Position numbers and translations under genes: made by a program
Notes under the pieces: model-generated
What the model was told of the DNA's origin: nothing
Database searches by the model: none
The model's input: only the letters and a program-made list of their open reading frames with translations
Shown here: positions 11,860-19,605 of the stretch, in pieces
How positions within the stretch are numbered: the first letter of the stretch is position 1
Layout of the letters: the number at the start of each line of letters is the position of its first letter
Source of the DNA: VRUE01 sp963712595
GTDB lineage: Bacteria > Actinomycetota > Thermoleophilia > Solirubrobacterales > 70-9
DNA length: 64,000 bases
NCBI GenBank assembly: GCA_963712595.1
Contig: CAVQIM010000001.1
Span: 1-64,000, forward strand
Reading direction: 5' to 3'

Positions 11860-12855
11860 ATGATTCACCCGATTCCCCCAGGCACCAGGGACGTGCTGCC
11901 CGACGAGATGCGGGAGCTGCGCCGCTTGCACCTGGCGATGATCGAGGTCTTCGAGGGCTGCGGCTACGGCGAGGTGGCGACGCCCGCGATCGAGTACGAC
12001 GAGGTGCTTGCGCGCGGCGATGGGCGTACCGCGGCTTCCGCCTACCGCTTCTTCGACGAGCGTGGCGACCTGCTCGCCCTGCGTTCTGACATGACGGTGC
12101 CGATCGCCCGCCTCGTCGCCAGCCGCTATGCGAAGGCCGAGCCGCCGCTGCGCCTCTGCTACCTCGCCAACGCCTTCCGCGCCGTGCGTCCGCAGCGGGG
12201 CCAGATGCGCGAGTTCGCGCAGGCCGGCGTCGAGCTGATCGGCGCCGCCGCTCCCGAGGGCACGGCCGAGGTGGTCGAGGTGCTCGAGGCCGCCCTCGAC
12301 GCCGCCTCGCTCAACCGGGCCGTGATCGGGCTCGGCGACGCCGACCTCTACCGGCAGCTGCTCGCCGAGCTCGGGATCGCCGACGAGGCGCGCGACTCCT
12401 TGCTCGGTCGCCTGGCTGCCCATGACCTCGTCGGCCTCGAGGCGGAGCTGTCGGAGCTCGACGGCATCGACGACGAGCAGGTCTCCACCTGCCTCGCCCT
12501 CTCGCAGCTGCGCGGCGGAAAAGAGGTCCTCGACGAGGCACGCTCGCTCGGAGGCAGCGCGGTCGAACGGGCGACTGCACGGATCGGCGAAACATTCCGC
12601 GCGCTCGAGTCCCGCGGCGTCGCCGACCGGGTCCAGATCGACCTCGGGCTGCTGCGCGACCTCGGCTATTACAGCGGCGCCATTCTCGAGGTCTACGACC
12701 CGGCGCTGGGCCACGTCCTCGGCGGCGGCGGTCGCTACGACGGGTTGCTCAAGCGCTTCGGGCTGGATCTGCCCGCGGCCGGCTTCGCCCTCTACCTGGA
12801 GCGCGTGCACGTTGCCCAGATGGAGGAGGAGTCGCGCGGGGGAGGCGACTCGTGA
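11860..12855 (+). CDS. hisZ: ATP phosphoribosyltransferase regulatory subunit
   Basis: A HisRS-like protein without aminoacylation function; it forms the hetero-octamer with short-form HisG and gives histidine feedback. 331 residues: class II synthetase core (PGTRDVLPDEM, LRSDMTVPIARLVA, RQMREFAQAGVELIG) but no C-terminal anticodon-binding domain, and the late motif is GGGGRYDGLL. Its stop overlaps the GTG of hisG by 4 nt. True HisRS would be longer and carry an anticodon domain, so HisZ is preferred. Confidence 0.9.
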   Translation: MIHPIPPGTRDVLPDEMRELRRLHLAMIEVFEGCGYGEVATPAIEYDEVLARGDGRTAASAYRFFDERGDLLALRSDMTVPIARLVASRYAKAEPPLRLCYLANAFRAVRPQRGQMREFAQAGVELIGAAAPEGTAEVVEVLEAALDAASLNRAVIGLGDADLYRQLLAELGIADEARDSLLGRLAAHDLVGLEAELSELDGIDDEQVSTCLALSQLRGGKEVLDEARSLGGSAVERATARIGETFRALESRGVADRVQIDLGLLRDLGYYSGAILEVYDPALGHVLGGGGRYDGLLKRFGLDLPAAGFALYLERVHVAQMEEESRGGGDS

Positions 12856-13532
12856 GCGTCGAGGTCGCCGGCTTGGGCCGGGCCAAGGCCGAGGGACCGC
12901 TGAAGCTGGCGGTGCCGCGCGGCGCCCTGCTCGGCGAGACGCTCGACGCGCTCGACGCGGTCGGCATCGACACGAGCGAGGTGCGCGGCGAGTCGCGCTC
13001 GCTGATCTTCGAGGGGGAGGGGATCGTGCTGGTGACGATGCGGCCCTCCGACGTGCCCACCTACGTCGAGGCGGGCGCCGCGGACGTCGGCATCACCGGC
13101 AAGGACGTCCTGCTCGAGCAGTCCGACCGGGTCGTCTACGAGCTGCTCGACCTCGGCTTCGGCCGCTGCCGCATGGTCCTCGCCGGCCGCGTGGGCGACG
13201 AGCGACTGGGCGAGTCCGAGCGGCGCCTGGGGATGATGCGGATTGCGACCAAGTACCCGCGGATCGCCGAGCGCCACTTCGAGGCGACCGGGCGCCAGGT
13301 CGAGGTGATCGAGGTCAAGGGCTCGGTCGAGCTGGCGCCGCTGATCGGCCTCGCCGACGGCATCGTCGACCTCGTCGCCACCGGCCGCACCCTGGAGGAG
13401 AACGACCTCGAGGTGCGCGAGGAGATCCTCGAGTGCACGGCGCGCTTCGTCGCCAACCGGGTGTCCCACAAGCTGCGCGCGCGCGAGGTCGATGAGCTGA
13501 CGGCGAGGTTGCGGGAGGGGATTGCGCGATGA
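12852..13532 (+). CDS. hisG: ATP phosphoribosyltransferase, short form
   Basis: First step of histidine synthesis (ATP + PRPP to phosphoribosyl-ATP). 226 residues, the short type that lacks the C-terminal ACT-like regulatory domain and therefore needs HisZ. Motifs include LAVPRGALLGET, the AGAADVGITGKDVLLE region and IVDLVATGRTLEENDL (PRPP loop). It overlaps both neighbours by 4 nt (GTGA with hisZ, ATGA with hisD), implying translational coupling. Confidence 0.93.
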   Translation: MSVEVAGLGRAKAEGPLKLAVPRGALLGETLDALDAVGIDTSEVRGESRSLIFEGEGIVLVTMRPSDVPTYVEAGAADVGITGKDVLLEQSDRVVYELLDLGFGRCRMVLAGRVGDERLGESERRLGMMRIATKYPRIAERHFEATGRQVEVIEVKGSVELAPLIGLADGIVDLVATGRTLEENDLEVREEILECTARFVANRVSHKLRAREVDELTARLREGIAR

Positions 13533-14815
13533 GGGCGCGACGCTTCGAGTGGCACGGCGCCCAGCAGACCGCCGCCGAAATCCGAGCTTGGGCCACGAGA
13601 GACCAGCTCGACCCTAAGCTCGACGACACCCTCGACGAGATCGAACGAGCCGTTAGGGGTGAGGATCGAGACAGGGCGGTTCTGGAGTTGACCGCTCGCT
13701 TTGACGCCACCGAGGCAACTCCGTCATCCCTGCGAATTGAGCCGGGAGACATCGCCGCAGCGCTGTCGAGAATCGATCCAGAGCTGCGGGACGCAATGGA
13801 AGTGGCTGCTTCAAACATTCGCTCGGTTGCCGTTGCTCAAGTCGGCGCTAAGTCCAAGACAGTGGAGCTGCCCCAGGGGCAATCAGTCACGGTCCGAGAA
13901 GTGCCCGTCCGGGCGGCCGGTATCTATGCACCGGGGGGACACGCTGCGTATCCGTCCAGCGTGCTCATGTGCGCGATTCCGGCTCAAGTCGCCGGCGTTG
14001 GGCGCATTGCGCTCGCAACGCCCCCTGACCCAGGCGGCAAGGTCAACGATGCGGTGCTGGCCGCTGCCGCCCTGTGCGGCATCGAGGAGGTGTACGCCAT
14101 GGGTGGGGCTCAGGCGATCTTCGCGCTCGCCTATGGCACTGAGACGATCGATTTCGTCAGCGTTATCGCTGGCCCCGGCAATGACTGGGTGCAAGAGGCC
14201 AAGCGAAGGGTTTACGGGATCGTCGGCATCGACTCCTACGCCGGCCCGTCGGAGCTGATGCTGATCGCCGGGCACGACACCGACCCGGAGTGGGCGGCGC
14301 TTGACCTCTACGCTCAATCTGAGCACGGTGCCGGTGGCGCTCTCATCGCCGTTGCGGTCGAGGAGGCTGTGCTTGAGCGTATCTCCGCTGCAACGCAACG
14401 CTTGGCGGCGGCACCTGGCGGCAGGGGAAATCCCGAGCTTGCCGTTGTCCAAGTGCCCGACCTCAGCGATGCGATCGATCTCGCCGACGCGTTCGCTCCG
14501 GAGCACCTCGAGCTGCTCGAGGAGGACGCTGCGCTGCTTGCTAACCGAGTCACCACCGCTGGCTGTGTCTTCGCTGGTCGTTACGGCGCGACCGCCTTTG
14601 GCGACTACGTCGCCGGGTCCAACCACGTCCTGCCGACGGGCGGCGCCGGGCGATTCTCAGGGCCGCTCAGCCCCGGCGCCTTCCGTCGCAAGATCTCCAC
14701 CGTGGAGGTCTCAGCCGAGGCCGCGGCGAAGCTTGCCCCACACGTAGACGTTCTCGCCCGCGCCGAGGGATTCCCCGTCCACGGCGAGTCGGCGATGATC
14801 AGGACTGAGAAATGA
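13529..14815 (+). CDS. hisD: Histidinol dehydrogenase
   Basis: Final two oxidations of histidine synthesis (histidinol to histidine, NAD+, Zn2+). 428 residues. GGHAAYPSSVLM, IAGPGNDWVQEAKR, SYAGPSELMLIA, the zinc region AQSEHG, GDYVAGSNHVLPTGG and a late His in FPVHGES are all present. Codon use differs from its neighbours: many A/T third positions (CTT, GCT, TCT, CAA, AAT), especially between about 13560 and 14600, although the gene sits flush in the operon with 4-nt overlaps on both sides. This hints at replacement by a foreign copy. Confidence 0.93.
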   Translation: MRARRFEWHGAQQTAAEIRAWATRDQLDPKLDDTLDEIERAVRGEDRDRAVLELTARFDATEATPSSLRIEPGDIAAALSRIDPELRDAMEVAASNIRSVAVAQVGAKSKTVELPQGQSVTVREVPVRAAGIYAPGGHAAYPSSVLMCAIPAQVAGVGRIALATPPDPGGKVNDAVLAAAALCGIEEVYAMGGAQAIFALAYGTETIDFVSVIAGPGNDWVQEAKRRVYGIVGIDSYAGPSELMLIAGHDTDPEWAALDLYAQSEHGAGGALIAVAVEEAVLERISAATQRLAAAPGGRGNPELAVVQVPDLSDAIDLADAFAPEHLELLEEDAALLANRVTTAGCVFAGRYGATAFGDYVAGSNHVLPTGGAGRFSGPLSPGAFRRKISTVEVSAEAAAKLAPHVDVLARAEGFPVHGESAMIRTEK

Positions 14816-15402
14816 GCCGCACAGCTACGAGAGAGCGCAGCACCGCGGAGACGCAGATCCGCCTTTCCGTCGACCTCGACGGGGGGGAGGCGAGCGCGGC
14901 GACCGGCGTCGGCTTCCTCGACCACATGCTCGACCTGCTTGCCCGCCACGGCCGCCTCGGCTTGAAGGTCGAGGCCGATGGGGACCTGGAGACCGGCGCT
15001 CACCACACCGTCGAGGACGTCGGCATCGTGCTCGGCCAGGCGCTCGACGAGGCGCTCGGCGACCGCGCCGGGATCAGGCGCTACGGCTCGGCGGTGGTGC
15101 CGATGGACGAGTCGCTCGCCGAGTGCGCGATCGACATCTCCGGCCGGCCGCTCTGCGTCTTCGACGCCGAGCTGCCGACGACCTCGATCGCCGGCTTCGA
15201 CACCGAGCTGGCCGAGGAGTTCTTCCGCGCGGTCGCCAACAGCGCCAAGCTGACCCTGCACGTCTCGGTCCGCTACGGCAGCAACGCCCACCACATGATC
15301 GAGGCCTGCTTCAAGGCGTTCGCCCGCGCCCTGCGGGTCGCGGTGTCGATCGACCCCGAGGAGAGCGGCGTGCCCTCGACCAAGGGCACGCTGAGCCTGT
15401 GA
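14812..15402 (+). CDS. hisB: Imidazoleglycerol-phosphate dehydratase
   Basis: Monofunctional IGPD, 196 residues, with no histidinol-phosphatase domain. The metal-binding signatures are intact: GFLDHMLDLLARHG, HHTVEDVGI, MDES and the closing GSNAHHMIEACFKAFARAL. The start ATG overlaps the hisD stop. The gene ends immediately before a palindromic repeat (15403-15457), and hisH, which commonly follows, is missing. Confidence 0.95.
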   Translation: MSRTATRERSTAETQIRLSVDLDGGEASAATGVGFLDHMLDLLARHGRLGLKVEADGDLETGAHHTVEDVGIVLGQALDEALGDRAGIRRYGSAVVPMDESLAECAIDISGRPLCVFDAELPTTSIAGFDTELAEEFFRAVANSAKLTLHVSVRYGSNAHHMIEACFKAFARALRVAVSIDPEESGVPSTKGTLSL

Positions 15403-15457
15403 GCGCCCCGAGGTCACGGTGATCGCCGGAGATTCGAGTCCGTGGCGATCGGGGCGC
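15403..15457 (+). repeat. Palindromic element, family A, copy 1
   Basis: Perfect 9-bp arms (GCGCCCCGA at 15403-15411; TCGGGGCGC at 15449-15457) enclose the core GTGATCGCC...TCCGTGGCGATC. The core can fold on itself (GATCGCC with GGCGATC). The element begins one base after the hisB stop. The second copy (22584-22639) shares the core but has different arms. Confidence 0.6.
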
Positions 15458-15492
15458 GAGCGTGAGTTTTTCCTTAGCGCGGCACCCGCGGC

Positions 15493-16218
15493 GTGATCCT
15501 CTACCCCGCAATCGACATCCGTGGCGGCAAGGCCGTCCGTCTCCTGCAGGGCGACTACGAGCGGGAGACTGCCTACGACGCCGATCCGGTCGACGCCGCG
15601 AGGCGCTGGGTGGGCGAAGGGGCGCAGTTCCTGCACGTGGTCGACCTCGACGGGGCGAAGGAGGGCGCCCCGCGCAACCTCGACGCCGTCGCTCGGATCG
15701 CGGGCGCGATCGAGTGCCCGATCCAGGTCGGCGGGGGGCTGCGGGACGCCGATTCGGTCAGCGCCGTCCTCGGGGCCGGCGCCGAGCGAGTCGTAATTGG
15801 CACTGCCGCCTTGCGTGATCCGGAGTTCCTGGCGAGCACGCTGGACCTCTACGGCGATCGGGTGGTGGTGTCGGTGGACGCCCGCGATGGCAAGGTGGCA
15901 CTGGCGGGCTGGACGGAAGCGGGCGAGGAGGAGGTCGCGGAGGCCGTTGCCGAGCTGAGCTCTCGGGGCGTTGCCCGCTTTCTCTGCACCGCTATCGAGG
16001 TCGACGGGACGATGGAGGGCCCCGCGATCGGTGAGCTGAAGCGAATCGCGGCGGCGACGGGGGCGCAGGTGATCGCGTCGGGCGGGGTCGGTGGGCTGGC
16101 CGACCTCGAGGCGCTGGCCAGCGCAGCGGTGCCGAACATGGAGGGCGTGATCGTCGGGCGGGCTCTCTACGAGCGGCGCTTCACGGTCGCCGAGGGCAAC
16201 GCCGCTTTGGCCTCGTAG
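15493..16218 (+). CDS. hisA: Phosphoribosylformimino-5-aminoimidazole carboxamide ribotide isomerase
   Basis: Amadori-type isomerisation of ProFAR to PRFAR, a half-barrel-repeat TIM protein of 241 residues. The first catalytic Asp is in YPAIDIRGGKAVRL, the second in VVSVDARDGKVALAGW; phosphate-binding glycines occur in QVGGGLRD and VIASGGVGGLADL. The GTG at 15493 gives the normal N terminus. In some Actinobacteria HisA doubles as TrpF (PriA); sequence alone does not settle that here. hisF does not follow. Confidence 0.93.
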   Translation: MILYPAIDIRGGKAVRLLQGDYERETAYDADPVDAARRWVGEGAQFLHVVDLDGAKEGAPRNLDAVARIAGAIECPIQVGGGLRDADSVSAVLGAGAERVVIGTAALRDPEFLASTLDLYGDRVVVSVDARDGKVALAGWTEAGEEEVAEAVAELSSRGVARFLCTAIEVDGTMEGPAIGELKRIAAATGAQVIASGGVGGLADLEALASAAVPNMEGVIVGRALYERRFTVAEGNAALAS

Positions 16219-16224
16219 AGACGT

Positions 16225-16350
16225 TCAGGCGCTCGGTCCGAGGTCTTCGGCCAGGCCACCGACACTGCGCGATCCGAGGATCTCGAAGCGCGCAAGCTCG
16301 TAGGGCGCTCTCGCGACCTCGTCCCACCCGTTGTTCGGCTGCTCGGCCAT
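16225..16350 (-). CDS. Small hypothetical protein, 41 residues
   Basis: The frame from ATG at 16350 to TGA at 16225 encodes MAEQPNNGWDEVARAPYELA followed by RFEILGSRSVGGLAEDLGPSA. Composition and codon use (GAG, GTC, CTC, GGC) look like real coding sequence, and the frame fills the whole hisA to nucleotidyltransferase gap. No strong Shine-Dalgarno is present. I do not recognise a family; it could also be a fragment of a lost gene. The ATG is 14 nt from the divergent start at 16365. Confidence 0.42.
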   Translation of the reverse strand: MAEQPNNGWDEVARAPYELARFEILGSRSVGGLAEDLGPSA

Positions 16351-16364
16351 CCGGAGAAGCGATC

Positions 16365-17513
16365 ATGGTAGGCAACCGACCGATGCCTTCCCCCGTAGAG
16401 CCGATCGACGATCTCGCTACCGCGCTGCGAGACGCCTACCCGGAGCTGGCGGCCGTCCGCGCCGCCGCGCAGCGGCCCGTCTACCTGGTGGGCGGCGCGG
16501 TGCGTGACCTGCTGCTCGGCCGGGGACGAGCCGACATCGATCTCGTGGTCGAGGGCGATGCCGCTGCCCTTGCCGCGCGGCTCGGGGCCGAGGTCGTCGC
16601 GCACGAGCGCTTCGCCACCGCCAAGGTCGGCCTCGATGGCCACGAGGTTGACATCGCCGGCGCTCGCGCGGAGAGCTACCCCCATCCAGGAGCGCTGCCG
16701 CTCGTGGAGCCGGCGGGGGACATCGCGGCGGACCTCGTCCGCCGCGACTTCACGGTCAACGCGATGGCGATCCCACTCGACGGCGAGCCACGCCTGATCG
16801 ACCCGCACGGAGGCCGAGCCGATCTGGGGGCCGGCCTCCTGCGCGTCCTGCATCGGCGCTCCTTCGAGGACGACCCGACGCGAGCCTTGCGCGCGGCGCG
16901 CTACGCGGCGCGCTTTGGCTTCGAGCTGGAGGCCGAGACCGCGGCGCTGCTGCGCGAGGTGGATCTGACGACGGTCTCCGCCGATCGTCGCGAGGCGGAG
17001 CTGCTGCGGCTCGCCGCCGAGGCCGAGGCGCCGAGGGCATTCGCCCTGCTCGCCGAGTGGGGGTTGATCGAGCTTCGCGCGGACGGGGTCGGGCTCGCTG
17101 CCCGCGTCGCCGAGTTGCTCGAGTCCGAGCCCTGGCGGGACCTGGTCCCGCGCGATCGCGCGGTTCTCGCTGCAGCCTTGGGCCCGGCGGGCGAGGAGGA
17201 GGCCCTCGCCGGGGCGCGCCCGTCGCGCCCCTCGGAGGCCGTCGCCCTGGCCTCCCGGCGCATGCCGCTCGAGCTGGTCCTCGGCCGAGCGCTGGGGGCG
17301 GATTGGCTCGATCGCTATCTGGCCGAGTGGCGGGACGTGTCGCTGGAGATCGACGGCGAGGATCTGATCGCCGCCGGCGTGCCGCGGGGCCCCGCCGTCG
17401 GCCGGGGCCTGCGCGAGGCGCTGAGGCGCAAGCTCGACGGCGAGGTCGCCGGGCGCGAGCAAGAGCTCGCGGCGGCGCTGGAGGCGGCTGGGGGTGACGA
17501 TGGAGTGGCGTGA
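16365..17513 (+). CDS. CCA-adding / poly(A) polymerase-type nucleotidyltransferase
   Basis: Class II tRNA nucleotidyltransferase family; adds or repairs 3' CCA (or A or CC) on tRNA. The catalytic head lies at residues 40-75: YLVGGAVRDLLLGR then ADIDLVVEGD with the two metal-binding Asp residues. It continues with RRDFTVNAMA and EDDPTRALRAARYAARFGFE (neck region). It is 382 residues with no C-terminal HD or CBS domain. The ATG at 16365 has GGAG at 16353-16356 with 8-nt spacing; MPSPVEP at 16383 is an alternative start. It overlaps the next gene by about 20 nt. Confidence 0.85.
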   Translation: MVGNRPMPSPVEPIDDLATALRDAYPELAAVRAAAQRPVYLVGGAVRDLLLGRGRADIDLVVEGDAAALAARLGAEVVAHERFATAKVGLDGHEVDIAGARAESYPHPGALPLVEPAGDIAADLVRRDFTVNAMAIPLDGEPRLIDPHGGRADLGAGLLRVLHRRSFEDDPTRALRAARYAARFGFELEAETAALLREVDLTTVSADRREAELLRLAAEAEAPRAFALLAEWGLIELRADGVGLAARVAELLESEPWRDLVPRDRAVLAAALGPAGEEEALAGARPSRPSEAVALASRRMPLELVLGRALGADWLDRYLAEWRDVSLEIDGEDLIAAGVPRGPAVGRGLREALRRKLDGEVAGREQELAAALEAAGGDDGVA

Positions 17514-18249
17514 GGCGGGGGGCGTGCGCTGGCTCCAGGCCCAGCTGGCCGGGGGGACCGCGGCCTTCACGACCAGAGCCGGCGGGGTCAGCGCCGCCCC
17601 CTTCGACGGCCTCAACCTCGGCGTCCTCACCGAGGACGAGCGCGAATCGGTGGTCGAGAACCGCCGCCGCCTCGCCGATGCGCTCGGCTTCCCCGCGGAG
17701 CGGGTGACGATCGGCCACCAGGTCCACGGCGCCGGGCTCGAGAGGCACGACGGCCCACAGCACCCGAGTCCCTTTGCCGAGCCGGACAGCCCGATCCCCG
17801 CGGTCGACGGTCACGCCACCGCGGAGCCCTCCCTGCCGCTGCTCGTCTTCGTCGCCGATTGCGTCCCGGTCGCCCTCGCCGGGCCCGGCGGAGTCGCGAT
17901 GCTGCACTGTGGCTGGCGCGGCTTTGCTGCCGGGATCGTCGCGAGCGGCGTCAAAGCGGTTGGAGCGACCCAGGCCGCGATCGGTCCCTCGATCGGGCCC
18001 TGCTGCTACGAGGTCGGCGAGGGGGTGCTGGCCGCCTTCGCCGGTCTCGGCGACGGCGTAGCGCGAGGTCGCATGCTCGACCTTCCCGAGGTCGCCCGCC
18101 GTCTCCTGTGCCAGGCGGGGGTCGAGCGGGTCGAGTCGAGTGGGCTCTGCACCGGCTGCGAGGCCGAGCTCTTCTTCTCGCACCGGCGCGATGCCGGCCG
18201 CACCGGGCGCCAGGCGGGGCTGATCTGGCGCGAAGGGGGGCTGAGCTGA
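17494..18249 (+). CDS. pgeF: Peptidoglycan editing factor / purine nucleoside phosphorylase family (YfiH)
   Basis: DUF152 (multicopper polyphenol oxidase-like) fold. Members act as purine nucleoside phosphorylase/adenosine deaminase and, in E. coli, prevent L-Ser misincorporation in peptidoglycan. About 250 residues; the zinc ligands are visible as IGHQVHG, VADCVPVAL and HCGWRG. GTG 17494 (GGAGG 9 nt upstream) and ATG 17500 are both plausible starts. Its position upstream of yggS-sepF matches the conserved ftsZ-downstream cluster of Actinobacteria, here without ftsZ. Confidence 0.85.
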   Translation: MTMEWREAGGVRWLQAQLAGGTAAFTTRAGGVSAAPFDGLNLGVLTEDERESVVENRRRLADALGFPAERVTIGHQVHGAGLERHDGPQHPSPFAEPDSPIPAVDGHATAEPSLPLLVFVADCVPVALAGPGGVAMLHCGWRGFAAGIVASGVKAVGATQAAIGPSIGPCCYEVGEGVLAAFAGLGDGVARGRMLDLPEVARRLLCQAGVERVESSGLCTGCEAELFFSHRRDAGRTGRQAGLIWREGGLS

Positions 18250-18250
18250 C

Positions 18251-18883
18251 GTGCCTGGGCTGATCCACGGTCTCGATCCGGCCAAGATCGCCGCCAACCT
18301 CGAGCGAGCCCGTGCGCTCGCCGGCTCCGAGGTCGAGATCCTTGCCGCCACCAAGTACGTGCCGCTGGAGGAGATGGGAGCGCTGGCGGAGGCGGGCGTT
18401 CGCCTCGTCGGCGAGAACCGCCAGCAGGATCTTGCCGCCAAGCAGGCTCGCTGGGGAGACGCTTTCGAGTGGGACTTCATCGGCAACCTGCAGAGCCGCA
18501 AGGTGAAGCAGCTGCTGCCCGTGTGCCGGCTGATCCACTCGGTCGCGAGCGAGTCGGCGCTCGAGCAGCTCGGCCGTCATGGCAAAGACGGCAGCGAGGT
18601 CCTGGTCGAGGTCAACATCGCCGGGGAGGAGGGCAAGGGTGGCGTCCCGCCGGCCGCGTTGGGGGCATTCATCGAGCGCTGCCCCGTGACCGTCGCCGGC
18701 CTGATGACGATGCCGCCCTTCAGTCAGGACCCGGAGGCCTCGCGCCCCCATTTCGCCCGCCTGGCGCAGCTGGCGGCCGAGCACGGCCTCCCGCGCCTCT
18801 CGATGGGCACCTCCCAGGACTGGGAGATCGCGGTGCAGGAGGGAGCGACGATCGTCCGCCTCGGGACCGCGCTCTACATATGA
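18251..18883 (+). CDS. YggS family PLP homeostasis protein
   Basis: Binds pyridoxal phosphate and maintains PLP and amino-acid homeostasis; an alanine-racemase-like TIM barrel without racemase activity. 210 residues. The PLP Lys lies in ILAATKYV (residue about 35); RLVGENRQQDL, WDFIGNLQSRKVKQLL, VEVNIAGEEGKGG, GLMTMPP, LSMGTSQDWEIAVQEG and RLGTALY are family hallmarks. The GTG start is two bases after the pgeF stop. It is probably co-transcribed with sepF. Confidence 0.92.
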   Translation: MPGLIHGLDPAKIAANLERARALAGSEVEILAATKYVPLEEMGALAEAGVRLVGENRQQDLAAKQARWGDAFEWDFIGNLQSRKVKQLLPVCRLIHSVASESALEQLGRHGKDGSEVLVEVNIAGEEGKGGVPPAALGAFIERCPVTVAGLMTMPPFSQDPEASRPHFARLAQLAAEHGLPRLSMGTSQDWEIAVQEGATIVRLGTALYI

Positions 18884-18933
18884 GCCATAATTCCTAGAGG
18901 AATCGGCCCGTCAGAGCCGAAAGAGGCGAAACC

Positions 18934-19479
18934 ATGGCCCTACGCGATACATGGCATAGAGCGCTGGTCTACTTCGGCCTCGCCGAGGACCACGACTACG
19001 GACCCGAGTACGAGGACGATTTCGAGCCCGAAACCGGCACGGAGGAGGCCTTCGAGGGCCGTCGCGAGTCCGGTCAGGTGCGGCGCCTGCCGACCTCGAG
19101 GCGGTCCCGTCGCGACGAGATCGACGACATCTTCGCCGACGACGAGCCGATCTCCGCTTCGCGCACGCGAACCCTGCGGCCGGTCGGCAACGGCGATTCC
19201 GACGTCCAGGTCCATCTCGTCATCCCGCGCAACTTCAACGACGCCCAGCAGGTGGCCGACCAGTTCAAGCGCTCGGTCCCGGTCATCCTCAATCTGCAGA
19301 CGACCGACCACGAGCTCTCGAAGCGGATGATCGACTTCTGCTCGGGGCTGACCTACTCCCTCGACGGCGGCATGCAGCGGATCGCCGAGAAGATCTTCCT
19401 GCTCACTCCCCGCAACGTCGAGGTCTCCGCCGAGGAGAAGGCCCGCCTCCTCGACAAAGGCTTCTTCAACCAGTCCTAG
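18934..19479 (+). CDS. sepF: Cell division protein SepF
   Basis: Z-ring membrane anchor that binds FtsZ. The N terminus MALRDTWHRALVYFGL is the amphipathic membrane-targeting helix. It is followed by an acidic, disordered linker (residues 18-80) and the SepF/DUF552 domain (VHLVIPRNFNDAQQVADQFK, VILNLQTTDHELSKRMIDF, GLTYSLDGGMQRIAEKIFLLTP). 181 residues. The spacer before it has an ATTCCT-AG-AGGAAT inverted repeat (18890-18903) that may be regulatory. Confidence 0.95.
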   Translation: MALRDTWHRALVYFGLAEDHDYGPEYEDDFEPETGTEEAFEGRRESGQVRRLPTSRRSRRDEIDDIFADDEPISASRTRTLRPVGNGDSDVQVHLVIPRNFNDAQQVADQFKRSVPVILNLQTTDHELSKRMIDFCSGLTYSLDGGMQRIAEKIFLLTPRNVEVSAEEKARLLDKGFFNQS

Positions 19480-19501
19480 CCGGTCCGGTCGCGGCTTTCG
19501 C

Positions 19502-19545
19502 CTCGGCCACACGATCTTCACGACTCGGCCACAGCATCGCTACAT
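19502..19545 (+). promoter_or_regulatory. Candidate PHO-box-like direct repeats upstream of alkaline phosphatase
   Basis: CTCGGCCACA occurs at 19502-19511 and 19524-19533, a 22-bp period. Read as 11-mers the region gives four units that all share AC at positions 8-9 (CTCGGCCACAC, GATCTTCACGA, CTCGGCCACAG, CATCGCTACAT). PhoB/PhoP-type regulators bind direct repeats with 11-bp spacing, so a phosphate-control site is plausible before a phosphatase gene. Inference only. Confidence 0.4.
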
Positions 19546-19560
19546 CGCCCTTTTGGGGCG

Positions 19561-19600
19561 CTCCTAGGTTGCCGCTGACTCCGTCAAACCAACCTAGGAG
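19561..19600 (+). promoter_or_regulatory. 5' leader hairpin that pairs with the ribosome binding site of the phosphatase gene
   Basis: CTCCTAGGTT (19561-19570) and AACCTAGGAG (19591-19600) are perfectly complementary over 10 bp with a 20-nt loop. The right arm contains the AGGAG ribosome binding site of the gene starting at 19606. If this region is transcribed, the hairpin would mask initiation. A second small stem (CGCCC-TTTT-GGGGCG) precedes it at about 19547-19561. Confidence 0.55.
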
Positions 19601-19605
19601 AAAAG

